Below are positions 19,967-30,323 of a stretch of DNA of 64,000 bases, one piece after another. Both the position numbers and the translations under genes were made by a program. Each line of letters starts with the position of its first letter. Positions within the stretch are counted from its first letter, which is position 1. Under the pieces are notes generated by a model. The model was not told the DNA's origin. It ran no database searches and worked only from the letters and a program-made list of their open reading frames with translations. Source of the DNA: Colocasia esculenta (lineage: Eukaryota > Streptophyta > Magnoliopsida > Alismatales > Araceae); contig CM024766.1 of assembly GCA_014218235.1 (NCBI GenBank), positions 26,199,346 through 26,263,345 of the forward strand, given 5' to 3'.

Positions 19967-20240
19967 CCCTTCGGTTGTGAAGGAAGACCTGGTGGTATCC
20001 AGGGTGTTGTTTTCCCTTCGGTTTTGAAGGAAGACCTGGTCGTTCCAGGGTGTTGTTTTCCCTTCGGTTGTGAAGGAAGACCTGGTGGGGTATCCAGGGT
20101 GTTGTTATTCCCTTCGGGTGTGAAGGAAGACCAGCTGAGCTGGGTGCTGTTGCGTCCTTGGGGGGACTGTACCCTAGTTAGTGAAATCCTGAGTTTTTGC
20201 TCAGGGACTGGACGTAGGACTCCTAAGGAGAGGAGGTCCG
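19967..20240 (+). repeat. Tandem twin-hairpin repeats in the 5' LTR of element C
   Basis: A unit of about 55 bp is repeated four times: CCTTC-GGTTGT-GAAGG, then CCTGG-TGGTAT-CCAGG. The third unit's second stem has the loop TCGTT, and the last unit reads CCAG...CTGG. Downstream stems are CCTGAG (20188-20193) with CTCAGG (20200-20205), and CTCC (20220-20223) with GGAG (20227-20230). Confidence 0.65.
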
Positions 20241-20417
20241 AACCAAGATAAACCTTGTTTGTGTGATTGTCTTCTTTGTGTGTTTGATATTTAAACTAAC
20301 AGTCACTAACCTCGTTCGAAGAATGTTTGTGTGAATGTTTTTAGTTACAGGTATCTTCTAGATTATTTTTAAAAGACCCATTCACCCCCCCTCTGGGCTC
20401 GTCAACTGGGCAACAAG

Positions 20418-20426
20418 TGGTATCAG
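20418..20426 (+). promoter_or_regulatory. Primer-binding site of element C (partly decayed)
   Basis: TGGTATCAG starts two bases after the LTR end. It matches the 3' end of initiator tRNA-Met for nine bases; the next bases (CTAGTC) differ from the AGCGGG seen in E. Confidence 0.7.
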
Positions 20427-20478
20427 CTAGTCTCTTCGACAAAGAAAAAGGATCCAATGATCTGAAGAGTAAAGATCC

Positions 20479-21417
20479 ATGGCAGCCCAAGGTAACTTTG
20501 AAGGTCAGTCTGTCAACCGACCACCTCTCTTCGATGGTGAAGACTATCCTTACTAGAAGACCAGAATGGAATACTTTCTACAAGCCACGACTATCAAATT
20601 TGGTCCATAGTAGAAGAAGGTGATCTGGTAGTCACAAATGAGAAAGCGCAATGGACAGATGATGACAGAAAGAAGATCTTCTTGAATTGCAAAGCAAAGA
20701 GCATCTTATGCTGTGCTCTAAGTAAGAAGGAGTTCGCAGAGTTTTAGCCTGCAAATCCTCAATGGAAATGTGGGAAAAACTCAGGATCACATATGAAGGC
20801 ACAGACAAGGTAAAGGAAACAAGAATCGACATTCTTGTCACTCAGTATGAGAGATTTCAGATGCAATCAAGTGAATCCATAACTCAAATGTTTAGTCGGT
20901 TCACTGACATCACAAATGGACTAGCTGGTCTGGGGAAAACCTATGAGATTGGAGACATGGTGAGGAAAATACTTAGATCCTTACCGTCCTCATGGACCCC
21001 AAAGGTCACATCAATAGAAGAAGCTAATGACCTAAAGAGAATGTCAGTAGAAAAGCTCATTGGGTCCCTCATGGCCCATGATTTAACATGGAAAGGCTAG
21101 GAGAGTCCTCTAGCAGAAAGAAGCACTCCAACGCCTTAAAAGCTGAAAAGATTCACCAGAAGCAAGTTCAGATGAGAGTGAAAGTGATGTGGACAGCGAG
21201 AATGAGGAAGCAATGCTATCTAGAAGATTGCAGCAAATTCTGGCCAAGAAGAAGAAGTTCCAGTCTGGAAGAAGGCACTTCAAAAAGAATAAGGACTTCA
21301 AGAGATCAGATGGAAAGGATGTGAAGAAAGGAGAACCCATCTGCTATGAATGTAAAAACCAGGACACATCAAAGCTGAGTGTCCAAGATCAAGAGCCAGA
21401 ATTCAGGAAGAAAGACA
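20479..21417 (+). pseudogene. gag: Gag 5' part of element C
   Basis: ATG 20479 (GATCCATGG) begins MAAQGNFEGQSVNRPPLFDG. TAG replaces the expected Trp codon at 20554-20556, and several indels follow. Open stretches at 20762-21100 and 21189-21422 carry the gag core and the Lys-rich region. The zinc knuckle (CYECK...) is frameshifted by a missing G near 21358. Insertion of D after AGACA (21413-21417) splits the gene; it continues at 24715 and again at 33595. Confidence 0.8.
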
Positions 21418-24400
21418 TGTGACGACCCTCATTATACCGGTACGGTTATACCAACCCACGTCGGTATAGCAAGCTTCATCACAGTGGGACATTTACCCAA
21501 ATGATACGAACAACTGAGATACACGCGAATATACGAACAGAGTAGCGGAAGTAAAAAGAACTACTGTCTTCATTCATTCATCATCCACATTTAACATACA
21601 TGAAATTTGCAATAACATTAAAGAACTTAGAAGTTCACATGATTTAAATTGCTGAAAATTAAATACATGGATGTCCACAATAATGCCTTTTTCCATGATA
21701 AAGTAATACAATATTCAAGTTCTTACATACTATGAAAACATAAAAGGGGTACACTGCTCCAACAATCTAAACTCCGCGCTCGGAGTCCGTCTCTACCGTC
21801 TCCTCCACGAGAGTCTCATCACCGTCTATACCTGTACGCTGAAGCAAGAAGTGAGTCTTAAAGACTCAGCAAGCAACACTACTCATAACATACACGTATA
21901 AGTCATAGCGGTTTCTACATGCACATTCACAAATTTCAACATATGGCATGCTAGTCATTTGAAAGTTGCAACCTATCATGAAAGTTCTACAATTTAATAC
22001 ATGGATCATGCTTTCGGATTTCTAAGAATAAAACTTACCTATCACATGCTCTCTATTCAATTTACTCGTGGAATTTTGCCTTTAAAGAACCAAGACATGA
22101 GAGCTACCAACATGAACACTGTGCATATATGAAAGGAAAACACAACTAGCGTGGATTTTACAAGTTCCTAAGCACATACATAGACATTTCACATGCTTTA
22201 AGTTGCTGGTTTCACATGGTTTAATGGCTGTAAACCTACACATGAGAGCTACAATGTTGTTCAAAACATACCATGTGAACAACCAATCATGCTATTTTGT
22301 ACACGTGCTCATCAATTATCCCTAACTGGATTCTAGACATTTTCACACGTATAAACATGATGATAACAACATGAAATTACTGATTTCACATGGTTTCAGA
22401 TTTGTCTCACATGGATTTCAATGTCCTATTCTAACATTTTTAGTTTCACATTTTCTTTACACAAGTTTCCAATTCACATGGTTGCACTTTGCACATACAC
22501 ATTTCACATTGTTCACTTACACATGAACACATGAACACATACACATTACACATTACACATTCACATTTTAGGTGCCGTGACACATAGTCCAAACCACCAA
22601 AGAAGGACATATACACATCACATTACACATAGACGCCATCTAGGCATTACAATGGCGACTCTAGGACTGCGCAGACCGGGAGAACAAGTCTCCACCCTAA
22701 CCAGTGGTACTTGTCCACCTCCAGGATTTCCCCCTAATGCCCTTAGGGTCACTTACACATTGAACTTTCTCAGGGGGACTTTTCCCTGATACAGTTCCAC
22801 TGTCCTCTACGGAAGCAGTGTCACATTGGCACAGTTACACATTACACATTTTACCGATTTACACATGGTTTTACACATATCACTTTTCATCCCATTCACT
22901 TTCTCACTCACATGCATATCTCTGTTTTCCTGACATGACACTACAGATTTCAGGAGTTTAACACATAGTAAATTCACCAATCAGGTTGGGTTTAAACGAT
23001 ATCTAATCACTTTACAATGACATGCATAAATTTTTACATTTCACATGGAAAAAGTGCATAACTCCTTATATACTGGTCCAAATGACCTGGAAATTTAACC
23101 ACATGCTATTTTCGGGTTCAAGATCATACCTTCAATTTTTCATATTTTTATGAGCTAAATAGAATTTACAGAAAATCAAATACCTATTTAGCATGCCATT
23201 CATAATTTAAGTTGACATGGAGTTTAACACCATCATACATTTTTGCCACTTACTGTCTGAACCCTAACATGCCCATAACCATAGAATTTATTCAGAGTTT
23301 TCTGAGCAACATACCATTTTATCAAGGTTTTATAACCCTACACATGCTTTTCTAAATTCAATTTCAGAAAGCGTAATAATTCAGATAGCATGAAGAATTT
23401 ATCAAATTTGAGTACACATATACTGATCCGCTAACTTCATGATCTGACAAAACTTAGGGCACTCAGACTAGTCTTAATCATAAAACATGGATTGGCAAGA
23501 TCACCAACAATCATGCTTGAAATTTCATGGATAATAATCTCTAACATTCACCACCACACATCATAACTCATCCATCCACCACCACATTCATCACCTCAAC
23601 ATTATACATACTATAAATGATTTACAGTATATCCTCATCGTGAAACATATCGAAAATAATTGTATAGAAGGGCAGAACAAGTCACTGTTCTGTCCAGATG
23701 AACTTGGCGGCGGTCTCTGGCCGCAGATTCAAGGTCAACGTCATAGTCTATGGACGCTAAGCATGATCTTAGCGACCAGGGACTTTGCCGTCAATGCAGG
23801 TCTGTGCAGAACACAGACCCGAGCTCTCAAGATAGGGTGAATGTGGGGGTCAAGGACACGAAGAAAAATACACAAAAATGTTAAAACCGTCCTAGACTCA
23901 TACGGGAACCTTATGGTAGGGTCACTTGCCTCTAGAAAATTGCTCCAATGGATCTAAATGCTCGGAGAAGCTCTCCTTGGGCCGTCCCAAGAAGTGCAGA
24001 AATGTCCTCCAAGATCTCCTTCCTCCGGGCTCTTGGATGATCTCCACAGCAAAGAAATGTCGGGGAGGCCTTCCTCGATGATCCCTCTAGCCTCCAGTTG
24101 CAGTAGAACGTCGGACAAAGCTTCAGAAGTTCGGATTTTGGGCTGAAAAGATGGGGTTTTCTCACAGTCCGAAATAGGGTTTTCTCCTCTTGTTTCTCTC
24201 TTGCAAAAGGGTGAAAAGAGGGGTTGGGGAGCAGATTCGGTTTTAGACATATGGGAGAGGCTTCTCTCCCACTCACAGGTGACAAGATGGCTCTCAGAGC
24301 CGTTGGGGATAGTTCCCCAATGGTGAGCTACCTTGTTTCCGGAATTTCTGGCTCTGCAACGCATGCAGGTCAGAGAAATCGGCGTCCACATCGTTAGACG

Positions 24401-24714
24401 CCAGGATTAGTGTTGGCGTCCATGCGTGGACGCTGACACCTCATCGACGTCCTGATATTGACGCCAATCTGGCCTTCGGCCAGAACTCTAAAACATGCAG
24501 AAAACTATGCATGCCATGCATATATACATGCAATATGTATATGGTAGTGTATCCATACTATCACCATTCAATACATGCATTATTTACATCTAGTATAAAC
24601 ACATGCACACGTAATTGTACTAATTAATACGTACGTAAATATGTATATACATACACGAGCACAAATATACACACATAAATATAAATAATGTGACGGAAAT
24701 TCGAGGGCCTTACA
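21418..24714 (-). repeat. Solo LTR of gypsy element D
   Basis: In + coordinates it runs TGTGACGACCCTC...GGCCTTACA (3,297 bp), so on the - strand it starts TGTAAGGCCC and ends GTCACA. AGACA flanks it on both sides (21413-21417 and 24715-24719), the mark of a solo LTR left after recombination between two LTRs. It is rich in short CACAT/ACACATT words (about 22490-22570). Open frames within it (such as 23932-24391) are the same in both LTR copies and resemble no protein I know. Confidence 0.85.
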
Positions 24715-27269
24715 AGACAGCTCTAAGAAGTTCAGAAAGTACAAGAAGAAGGCGATGATAGCAGCATGGGAAAACAGTAGCGACTCAGATAGTGAGTCAA
24801 ACTCCTGCAGTGTGATGAAGAAGAAGCCCATTTGGATTTCATGGCAAATACTGAAGATAAGATTAACCCTCGAGCATCCAAATGGTATTTGGATAGTGGG
24901 TGCTCAAGGCACATGTCAGGAAACCAGAAGTTATTCTCTCATCTCCAAGTTGAAGAATGAACAGTCACTTATGGAGATAATGGGAAAGGAACAGTGATAG
25001 GCAGTGGCTCTGTGAATAACAAAGGAAAATCAGTCATAGAAGATGTGTTATTAGTCAAGGGATTGAAGCACAATCTCATTAGCATCAGCCAGCTGTGTGA
25101 CAGAGGCCATCAGATCAAATTTCAAGAGTCAAAGTGCAGCATACTGAAGGATGGAGCAGTCATCTTTGAAGCCAATAGAGAAAAGAATTTGTATGTGCTC
25201 TATCTTGAGGAACTCAAGGAACAAAACATCTGTCTGGTAGCAAATAAGGATAAATCTACTGAATTATGGCACAGACGACTAGGTCATTGCAGCATAGATG
25301 GCATGAGAAATTGCTGAAGAAGAATCTTGTGGAAGGTCTACTAAGGTCAGTGCAAAAATGGATGTGTCTGTAGACCTTGTGCTAAGGGAAAGCACACCAA
25401 GAGCTCCTTCAAGTCAAAGACGGTGGTGACCACCTCAAAACCCTTAGAGCTCCTTCATATGGATCTATTTGGGCCAATGAGGACTACCAGTCTTGGAGGA
25501 AAGAACTTTGGATTTGTCATAGTTGATGACTACTCAAGATTCACATGGGTATCATTCCTAGAGCATAAAGATGACACTTTCGAAAACTTTGTCAGTTTCA
25601 GCAAGAAAATCCAGAAAGATCAAAAGTTCAGCATTGTGTCTATCCGATCAGATCATGGTGGAGAATTTCAGAATGAAAAATTTGCTAAGTTCTGTGATGA
25701 CATGGAATTGAGCATAATTTCTCAGCACCAAGAACACCACAGCAAAATGGTATCGCTGAGAGAAAGAATAGAACCCTATTGGATATGGCAAGAACTATAC
25801 TCTCAGATATGATCTGCCCCAAGATACTTCTGGGCTGAAGCAGTCAACACAGCAAGCTACATCATCAACCGAGTAATGATCAGGCCAATCCTAAAGAAGA
25901 CTATATATGAACTGTTCAAAGGAAAGAAACCAAAGATCAGCCACTTCAGGACATTTGGATGTCCTTGCTTCATCCACAACAATGGAAAAAGAGACATTGG
26001 TAAGTTGGATGCCAAATCAGATGAAGGTATCTCATGGGGTACACCTCTAAACCCAAAAGCTATAGAGTATTTAACAAACACACTTTATTGATTGAACAAT
26101 CTGTACACATTATCTTTGATGAAACTAACCCTTCCTTGAGAAATGAAGTAGTTAGTGATAATGATGATGCAGATGAACTGTCCAAGAAACTAAAGAATAC
26201 ATCAATTGAGGACAAGGATGATCCACCTCTGGAAGACATGCAACAAAAGGAATTACACATGAAAATCTTCCAAAGGAATGGAGACACAAGAAGATCACCC
26301 ACTTGAGAATATTATTGGTGATCCATCTGTAGGGGTAAGAACAAGGTAATGTTATTCCTTGTGATTACCTAGCTTTTGTTTCTCAAATAGAGCCTAGGAC
26401 AGTCAATGAAGCTTACTGATGAATCTTGGATAATAGCCATGCAAGATTAATTAAATCAATTCAAGAGAAACCAAGTATGGTTACTTGTTCCTAGACCATC
26501 AGACTGTCCAGTCATTGGCACCAAATGAGTGTTCAGAAATAAACTGGATGAAACTGGTGTAATCTTAAGAACAAGGCCAGATTGGTAGCTCAAGGCTATT
26601 CTCAAGAGGAAGATATAGATTTCGATGAAACCTATGCACCTGTAGCTAGACTTGAGGCTATTAGAATATTACTTGCTATGCATCAGTTTTGAATTTAACA
26701 TTATTTCAAATGGATGTTAAATCCACTTTTTTAAATGGTTTTATAAAAGAGAAGTTTATGTGGAACAACCCCCGGTTTTAATGACACAAAATTTCCTAAT
26801 CATGTTTTCAAACTTCACAAGGCATTATATGGTTTAAAGCAAGCACCTAGAGCCTGGTATGAAAGGCTTAGTTCTTTTCTTAAACCATGGTTTCAGTAGA
26901 GGTCAAGTAGATAGTACTCTTTTCATAAAGTCAAAGGTCAAACACATTCTACTAGTTCAAATTTATGTAGATGATATTATTTTTGGTTCTACTGACGAAT
27001 CCCTTTGCAAGTACTTTGAAAAGTTGATGCAGGGGAGATTTGAAATGAGCATGATGGGAGAACTTAATTATTTCCTTGGACTTCAATCAAACAAGAAAGG
27101 AAGGAACTCACATTTGTCAAGCAAAGTACACAAAAGAACTCTTGAAGAAATTTGGATTCGATAATACCAAACCACTATCAACACCAATGAGTACATCAAC
27201 AAGGATGGACAGTGATAAAGATGGTAAGAAAGTAGATCAAAAGATCTACAGAGGTATGATAGGTTCACT
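24715..27269 (+). pseudogene. pol: Element C gag end and pol, first copy (truncated)
   Basis: The reading resumes with the Lys-rich end of gag (KKFRKYKKKAM) and passes directly from GATAAG (to 24861) into the protease (KWYLDSGCSRHMSG in another frame), lacking the 0.7 kb seen in A. Protease and pre-integrase zinc region follow, then integrase DDE segments (25423-25812, open to just after SDHGGEF). Integrase tail, RT with TGA for Trp at 26526-26528, YVDDIIF near 26967, and the RT end (YRGMIGSL) follow. At 27269 the sequence switches abruptly to gypsy D internal sequence. Many one-base differences from the second copy lie in homopolymers. Confidence 0.8.
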
Positions 27270-27703
27270 ACCCTTTCTTGCTGCATTAGCACACAGCCCA
27301 AACCAATCTGAGACGCATCCGTATAAATGGCAAAGCCCTCTAGACCACTAGGCAATACCAATACCGGAGCAGAAGTAAGCTTAGTCTTCAATAGCTGGAA
27401 GCTACGCTCACATGCCTCAGACCATACGAACTTCTCACCCTTCCTGGTTAGCTTTGTCAAGGGGGCGGCGATGGATGAGAAACCCTCAATGAATCGCTGA
27501 TAGTGACCAGCTAACCCAATAAAGCTACGAATCTCCGAAGGGGTCTTGGGAACCTCCCAATCCATAACTGCCTGGACCTTCGCTGGATCAACTGCAACAC
27601 CAGCGCCGGAAATAACATGCCCGAGGAAATGAACCTCGCGCAACCAAAAATCGCACTTGCTGAATTTAGTATATAGCTTGTGCTCACGAAGAACCTCTAA
27701 CAC
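27270..27703 (-). CDS. pol: Element D RT thumb and start of RNase H, truncated
   Basis: LREHKLYTKFSKCDFWLREV, FLGHVISGAGVAVDPAKVQA, SFIGLAGHYQRFIEGFS and APVLVLPSGLEGFAIYTDAS are standard Ty3/gypsy motifs, the last being the first catalytic Asp of RNase H. After MQQERVV the frame runs into antisense copia sequence at the junction near 27270 and is no longer gypsy. A one-base shift near 27706 separates it from the RT core. Confidence 0.85.
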
Positions 27704-27708
27704 TAACC

Positions 27709-28284
27709 TCAGATGCTGACAGTGCGTGGCCTCATCCGGGAGTAGACCAACACATCGTCAATAAACACTACGACAAAGCTATCTAAATAAGGCCTAAACA
27801 CCCGGTTCATGAGATCCATGAACGCTGCAGGGGCATTGGTCAATCCGAAAGGAAGGACCAAGAACTCATAATGTCCATAACGGGATCTAAATGCCGTCTT
27901 GGACACGTCCTCACTCCGAATCCTCAACTGATGATAACCAGATCGCAAGTCAATCTTAGAAAAGACTGACGCACCTCGCAACTGGTCAAACAAGTCATCA
28001 ATACGAGGTAAGGGATACCTGTTCTTAAAAGTCACTTGGTTCAACTTCCTATAGTCAATACACAACCTAAGTGACCCGTCTTTCTTCTTGACGAATAATA
28101 CAGGTGCGCCCCAAGGGGAAACACTAGGGCGAATAAATCCCTTATCAAGCAACTCTTGCAACTGCCTCCTCAACTCGGCTAATTCTGCAGGTGCCATCCG
28201 ATATGGAGCCTTCGAGATAGGAGAGGTGCCCGGAAGCAACTCTATAGTAAACTCTATCTCTCTATCCGGTGGCAATCCAGACAA
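27709..28284 (-). CDS. pol: Element D reverse transcriptase core
   Basis: Gypsy RT fingers and palm: YRMAPAELAELRRQLQELLD, FIRPSVSPWGAPVLFVKKKD, SLRLCIDYRKLNQVT, FSKIDLRSGYHQLRI, FLVLPFGLTNAPAAFMDLMN and the catalytic FIDDVLVYS, all in one open frame of 191 codons. The two catalytic Asp are intact. It is preceded by a weakly open linker (28254-28499) and followed by the thumb in the next frame. Confidence 0.9.
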   Translation of the reverse strand: MSGLPPDREIEFTIELLPGTSPISKAPYRMAPAELAELRRQLQELLDKGFIRPSVSPWGAPVLFVKKKDGSLRLCIDYRKLNQVTFKNRYPLPRIDDLFDQLRGASVFSKIDLRSGYHQLRIRSEDVSKTAFRSRYGHYEFLVLPFGLTNAPAAFMDLMNRVFRPYLDSFVVVFIDDVLVYSRMRPRTVSI

Positions 28285-28600
28285 GTCATCAGGAAGACAT
28301 CTGGAAAATCCTGCACTACCTCAATCTCCGCAAGAGTAAGTGACTCCTCAGCCTCTGGCACTAACACCACGCTGGCAAGAAAAGCGTCACAACCCTTGTT
28401 ACCATGCGCATCGCCTTCATGGCAGAGATGACAACTTTCCAGCCAAGTTCCTTGGCAAGGGATGAGAGAACTCATCCTCACCGGGAATGCGGAAAACAAT
28501 CCTCTTCTGACGACAATCCACTAACGCATAGTGCTCCTCTAGCCAATCCAGACCAGAATAGCATCATAGTCCTTCATCTTTAGCAAGAAGAAACACCCAT

Positions 28601-28801
28601 CTAGGATTCTATCCTCAATGCACACAGTAACGACGGAATGCACTTCCTAGTCGATACCGTACCCGCAGGGGTGTGCACAGACAAAGGGACCTCTAACTCC
28701 TCAGACTCTACGCCTGACTCTAGGGCTAACTGCCTAGCGAACCGCTCGGAAATGATCGAGTGAGTAGCACCCGTATCAAACAAACCTGAGCGTGCACACA
28801 T
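28601..28801 (-). CDS. pol: Element D aspartic protease (5' part)
   Basis: GLFDTGATHSIISERFARQL carries the gypsy retropepsin DTG active site. The frame is short because of a shift on each side; it follows the gag zinc knuckle by about 250 bases, the expected order. It cleaves the polyprotein during particle maturation. Confidence 0.75.
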   Translation of the reverse strand: MCARSGLFDTGATHSIISERFARQLALESGVESEELEVPLSVHTPAGTVSTRKCIPSLLCALRIES

Positions 28802-29578
28802 AAAAGCAAAACCGTACCTTCGGTGACATGCTTAGCCTGCTCGGCGTCCTCGCGAGCTAAAGCAAACACTCGAGCTGGGGCTCGAGGCCTTCCTGTAGCT
28901 GGCGCGGCTGCTGCTACTGCTGGGGTTGGCGCTCCACGCTGAGCTCCCTGCTGAAGTCTTGGGCAATCCTTGATCTTGTGGTCACTGCTCCCGCACTTCA
29001 AGCATCTACCCGCTACCAACCAACACTCGGAACCACCATGTGTCTTCCCGCAATAGGGACACTCTTTCTTCACACCAGGGGAACGTACATAAGGTACCTG
29101 AGAGCTGTTGACTGTCACGGATCGCTGCGGTGTCTGATACACCGTTTTCTTCTTGTCTTGCCGCTGGAATGTCAGCTGGCCTCTTCTGCGAAGCCTTCTT
29201 TTCTTCCAGATATTGCTCCATCTCTCCCTCCTGCCTGCAGGCAGCACTGAGGGCCTCGTCCAACGTGCGGTGGTCAAACGCCACGAGTCTCGTCCGCAGT
29301 GATGGCTTGAGTCCCATCACGAATTTCTTCGTCTTCCTGCGCTCATCCTCTACGATATGCGGTACATACTTAGAAAGTTCAGAAAACCTTGCCTCGTATT
29401 CCAGCACAATCATGGAGCCATGCGTCAGGGAGAGAAATTCCTGCTCCATCTTGTCCTGGATATGCTCTGGGACGAACTTGGCTCGAAATAGCCTCACGAA
29501 CGCGTCCCACGCCACGTCTACTCTCCGTCCGTCAAAGCGTGTACGTAGTAGGGAGGACCACCATACATCCTCTCTCTC

Positions 29579-29656
29579 CTGCAATACACCTTCATAAGCA
29601 CCAACTAACAATTCTAAATTAAGCAGAACATACAAACATACAAAATTAAAGCCTAC
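29579..29656 (-). other. Intron-like gap 2 in element D gag
   Basis: On the - strand CAG/GTAGGCTTTAATT...TATTGCAG/GAG, 78 nt, T-rich. It is a multiple of three without stops, so gag stays open with or without it, but the Phe/Leu/Val-rich insertion interrupts the expected gag motif between CMLQ and the Trp-Trp pair. Confidence 0.5.
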
Positions 29657-29851
29657 CTGTAGCATGCAGGTGGCTAATGTCACCTTATCCTCATCAGGGC
29701 ACCTGATGGCTCGGAAGATTTTCTCTGTCTCCCTTAACCAACTTTCTGCCATTAATGGATCACTCTCCCCCTTAAAAGAGGGTGGGGTCATCCTCATGAA
29801 TCGCTCCATGATGGGAGGTCCACCATGGTCCTGAGCTGGTGCCTGAGCCTG

Positions 29852-29932
29852 CTACATTAAACATAGGCAATACACAATAAACACAATATCATGCAATTTA
29901 AATAGCAACTACTAGTTGTTTCATTATTCTAC
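29852..29932 (-). other. Intron-like gap 1 in element D gag
   Basis: On the - strand GTAGAATAAT...AATGTAG, 81 nt, AT-rich, with an in-frame TAA straight after the donor. Removing it joins Leu-Glu-Ala-His to Gln-Ala-Gln-Ala-Pro in one frame. Confidence 0.45.
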
Positions 29933-30300
29933 ATGGGCCTCCAACTGTGCCTGGAGTGCTGCCTGGGTATGAGCCTGCGTCTGCATGGCTCGCACCAGAC
30001 CTTGCATGAATACTCCGTAATCCACAGGCGGCGGGGGGAAGTACAGGGCCTTGTGGTGCCGGGGCCTGTTGCTCCGCCTGCTCATCACGTCACGGCTCGT
30101 CCTCACGGGCCGACGCTCCACCATGCCTACCTCTCGAAGCCATGGCTGTAATAAATTTCAGCCACCATTAGATCTAGGTTGCTAAGTTTTCTAACCATTT
30201 TCTTATCTATTTTTCACTTCTTATTAGTGTTTTCTACACATGTGGACATACTTGGCATGCAATGGGATGATGACTTAGGTATATTCATGTGCAATCTCAA

Positions 30301-30318
30301 CCGGTCGCTCTGATACCA
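30301..30318 (-). promoter_or_regulatory. Primer-binding site of element D
   Basis: The - strand reads TGGTATCAGAGCGACCGG, five bases inside the LTR end (30324). It matches the 3' end of plant initiator tRNA-Met for at least 12 bases. Confidence 0.8.
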
Positions 30319-30323
30319 ATCTC

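Larger units (their letters stand above)
18332..20415 (+). repeat. 5' LTR of element C
   Basis: Begins TGATGATC and ends CTGGGCAACA, 2,084 bp, followed by the primer-binding site. Contains the array at about 18590-19240, the promoter box at 19657-19676, hairpin repeats at about 19967-20240 and the C7 tract near 20384. Confidence 0.85.
28726..30124 (-). pseudogene. gag: Element D gag with two intron-like interruptions
   Basis: The start used is ATG at 30124 (MVERRPVRTSRD); another ATG at 30144 opens a frame that stops early. Segment 1 (to 29933) has a Pro-rich start and a Gln/Ala helix. Segment 2 (29851-29657) has MERFMRMTPPSFKGESDPLM and the retrotrans_gag start. Segment 3 (29578-29006) has FRAKFVPEHIQDKMEQEFLS and LSKYVPHIVEDERRK. 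The zinc knuckle CLKCGSSDHKIKDC follows at about 28960. The gaps between segments (29932-29852 and 29656-29579) are T-rich, start GT and end AG on the - strand. A frameshift near 29100 separates the core from the knuckle. Confidence 0.7.
27270..30323 (-). mobile_element. Internal region of gypsy element D, 3' part of pol missing
   Basis: On the - strand the order is primer site, gag, protease, RT, start of RNase H, then the break at 27270. Integrase, polypurine tract and the 3' LTR that should follow are absent here. The gag and RT sequence, plus 3.3-kb LTRs, suggest a chromovirus of the Tekay/Del type; without integrase the chromodomain cannot be checked. Confidence 0.75.

Noticed and set aside
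23932..24391. Two overlapping - strand frames of 117 and 145 codons (again at 32806-33169)
   Set aside because: They lie within both copies of D's LTR, differ by shifts between copies and match no protein motif; treated as chance frames in a GC-richer part of the LTR.
28088..29622. Several + strand frames of 77-155 codons opposite element D
   Set aside because: They are antisense shadows of the D gag and RT frames, which carry clear motifs.
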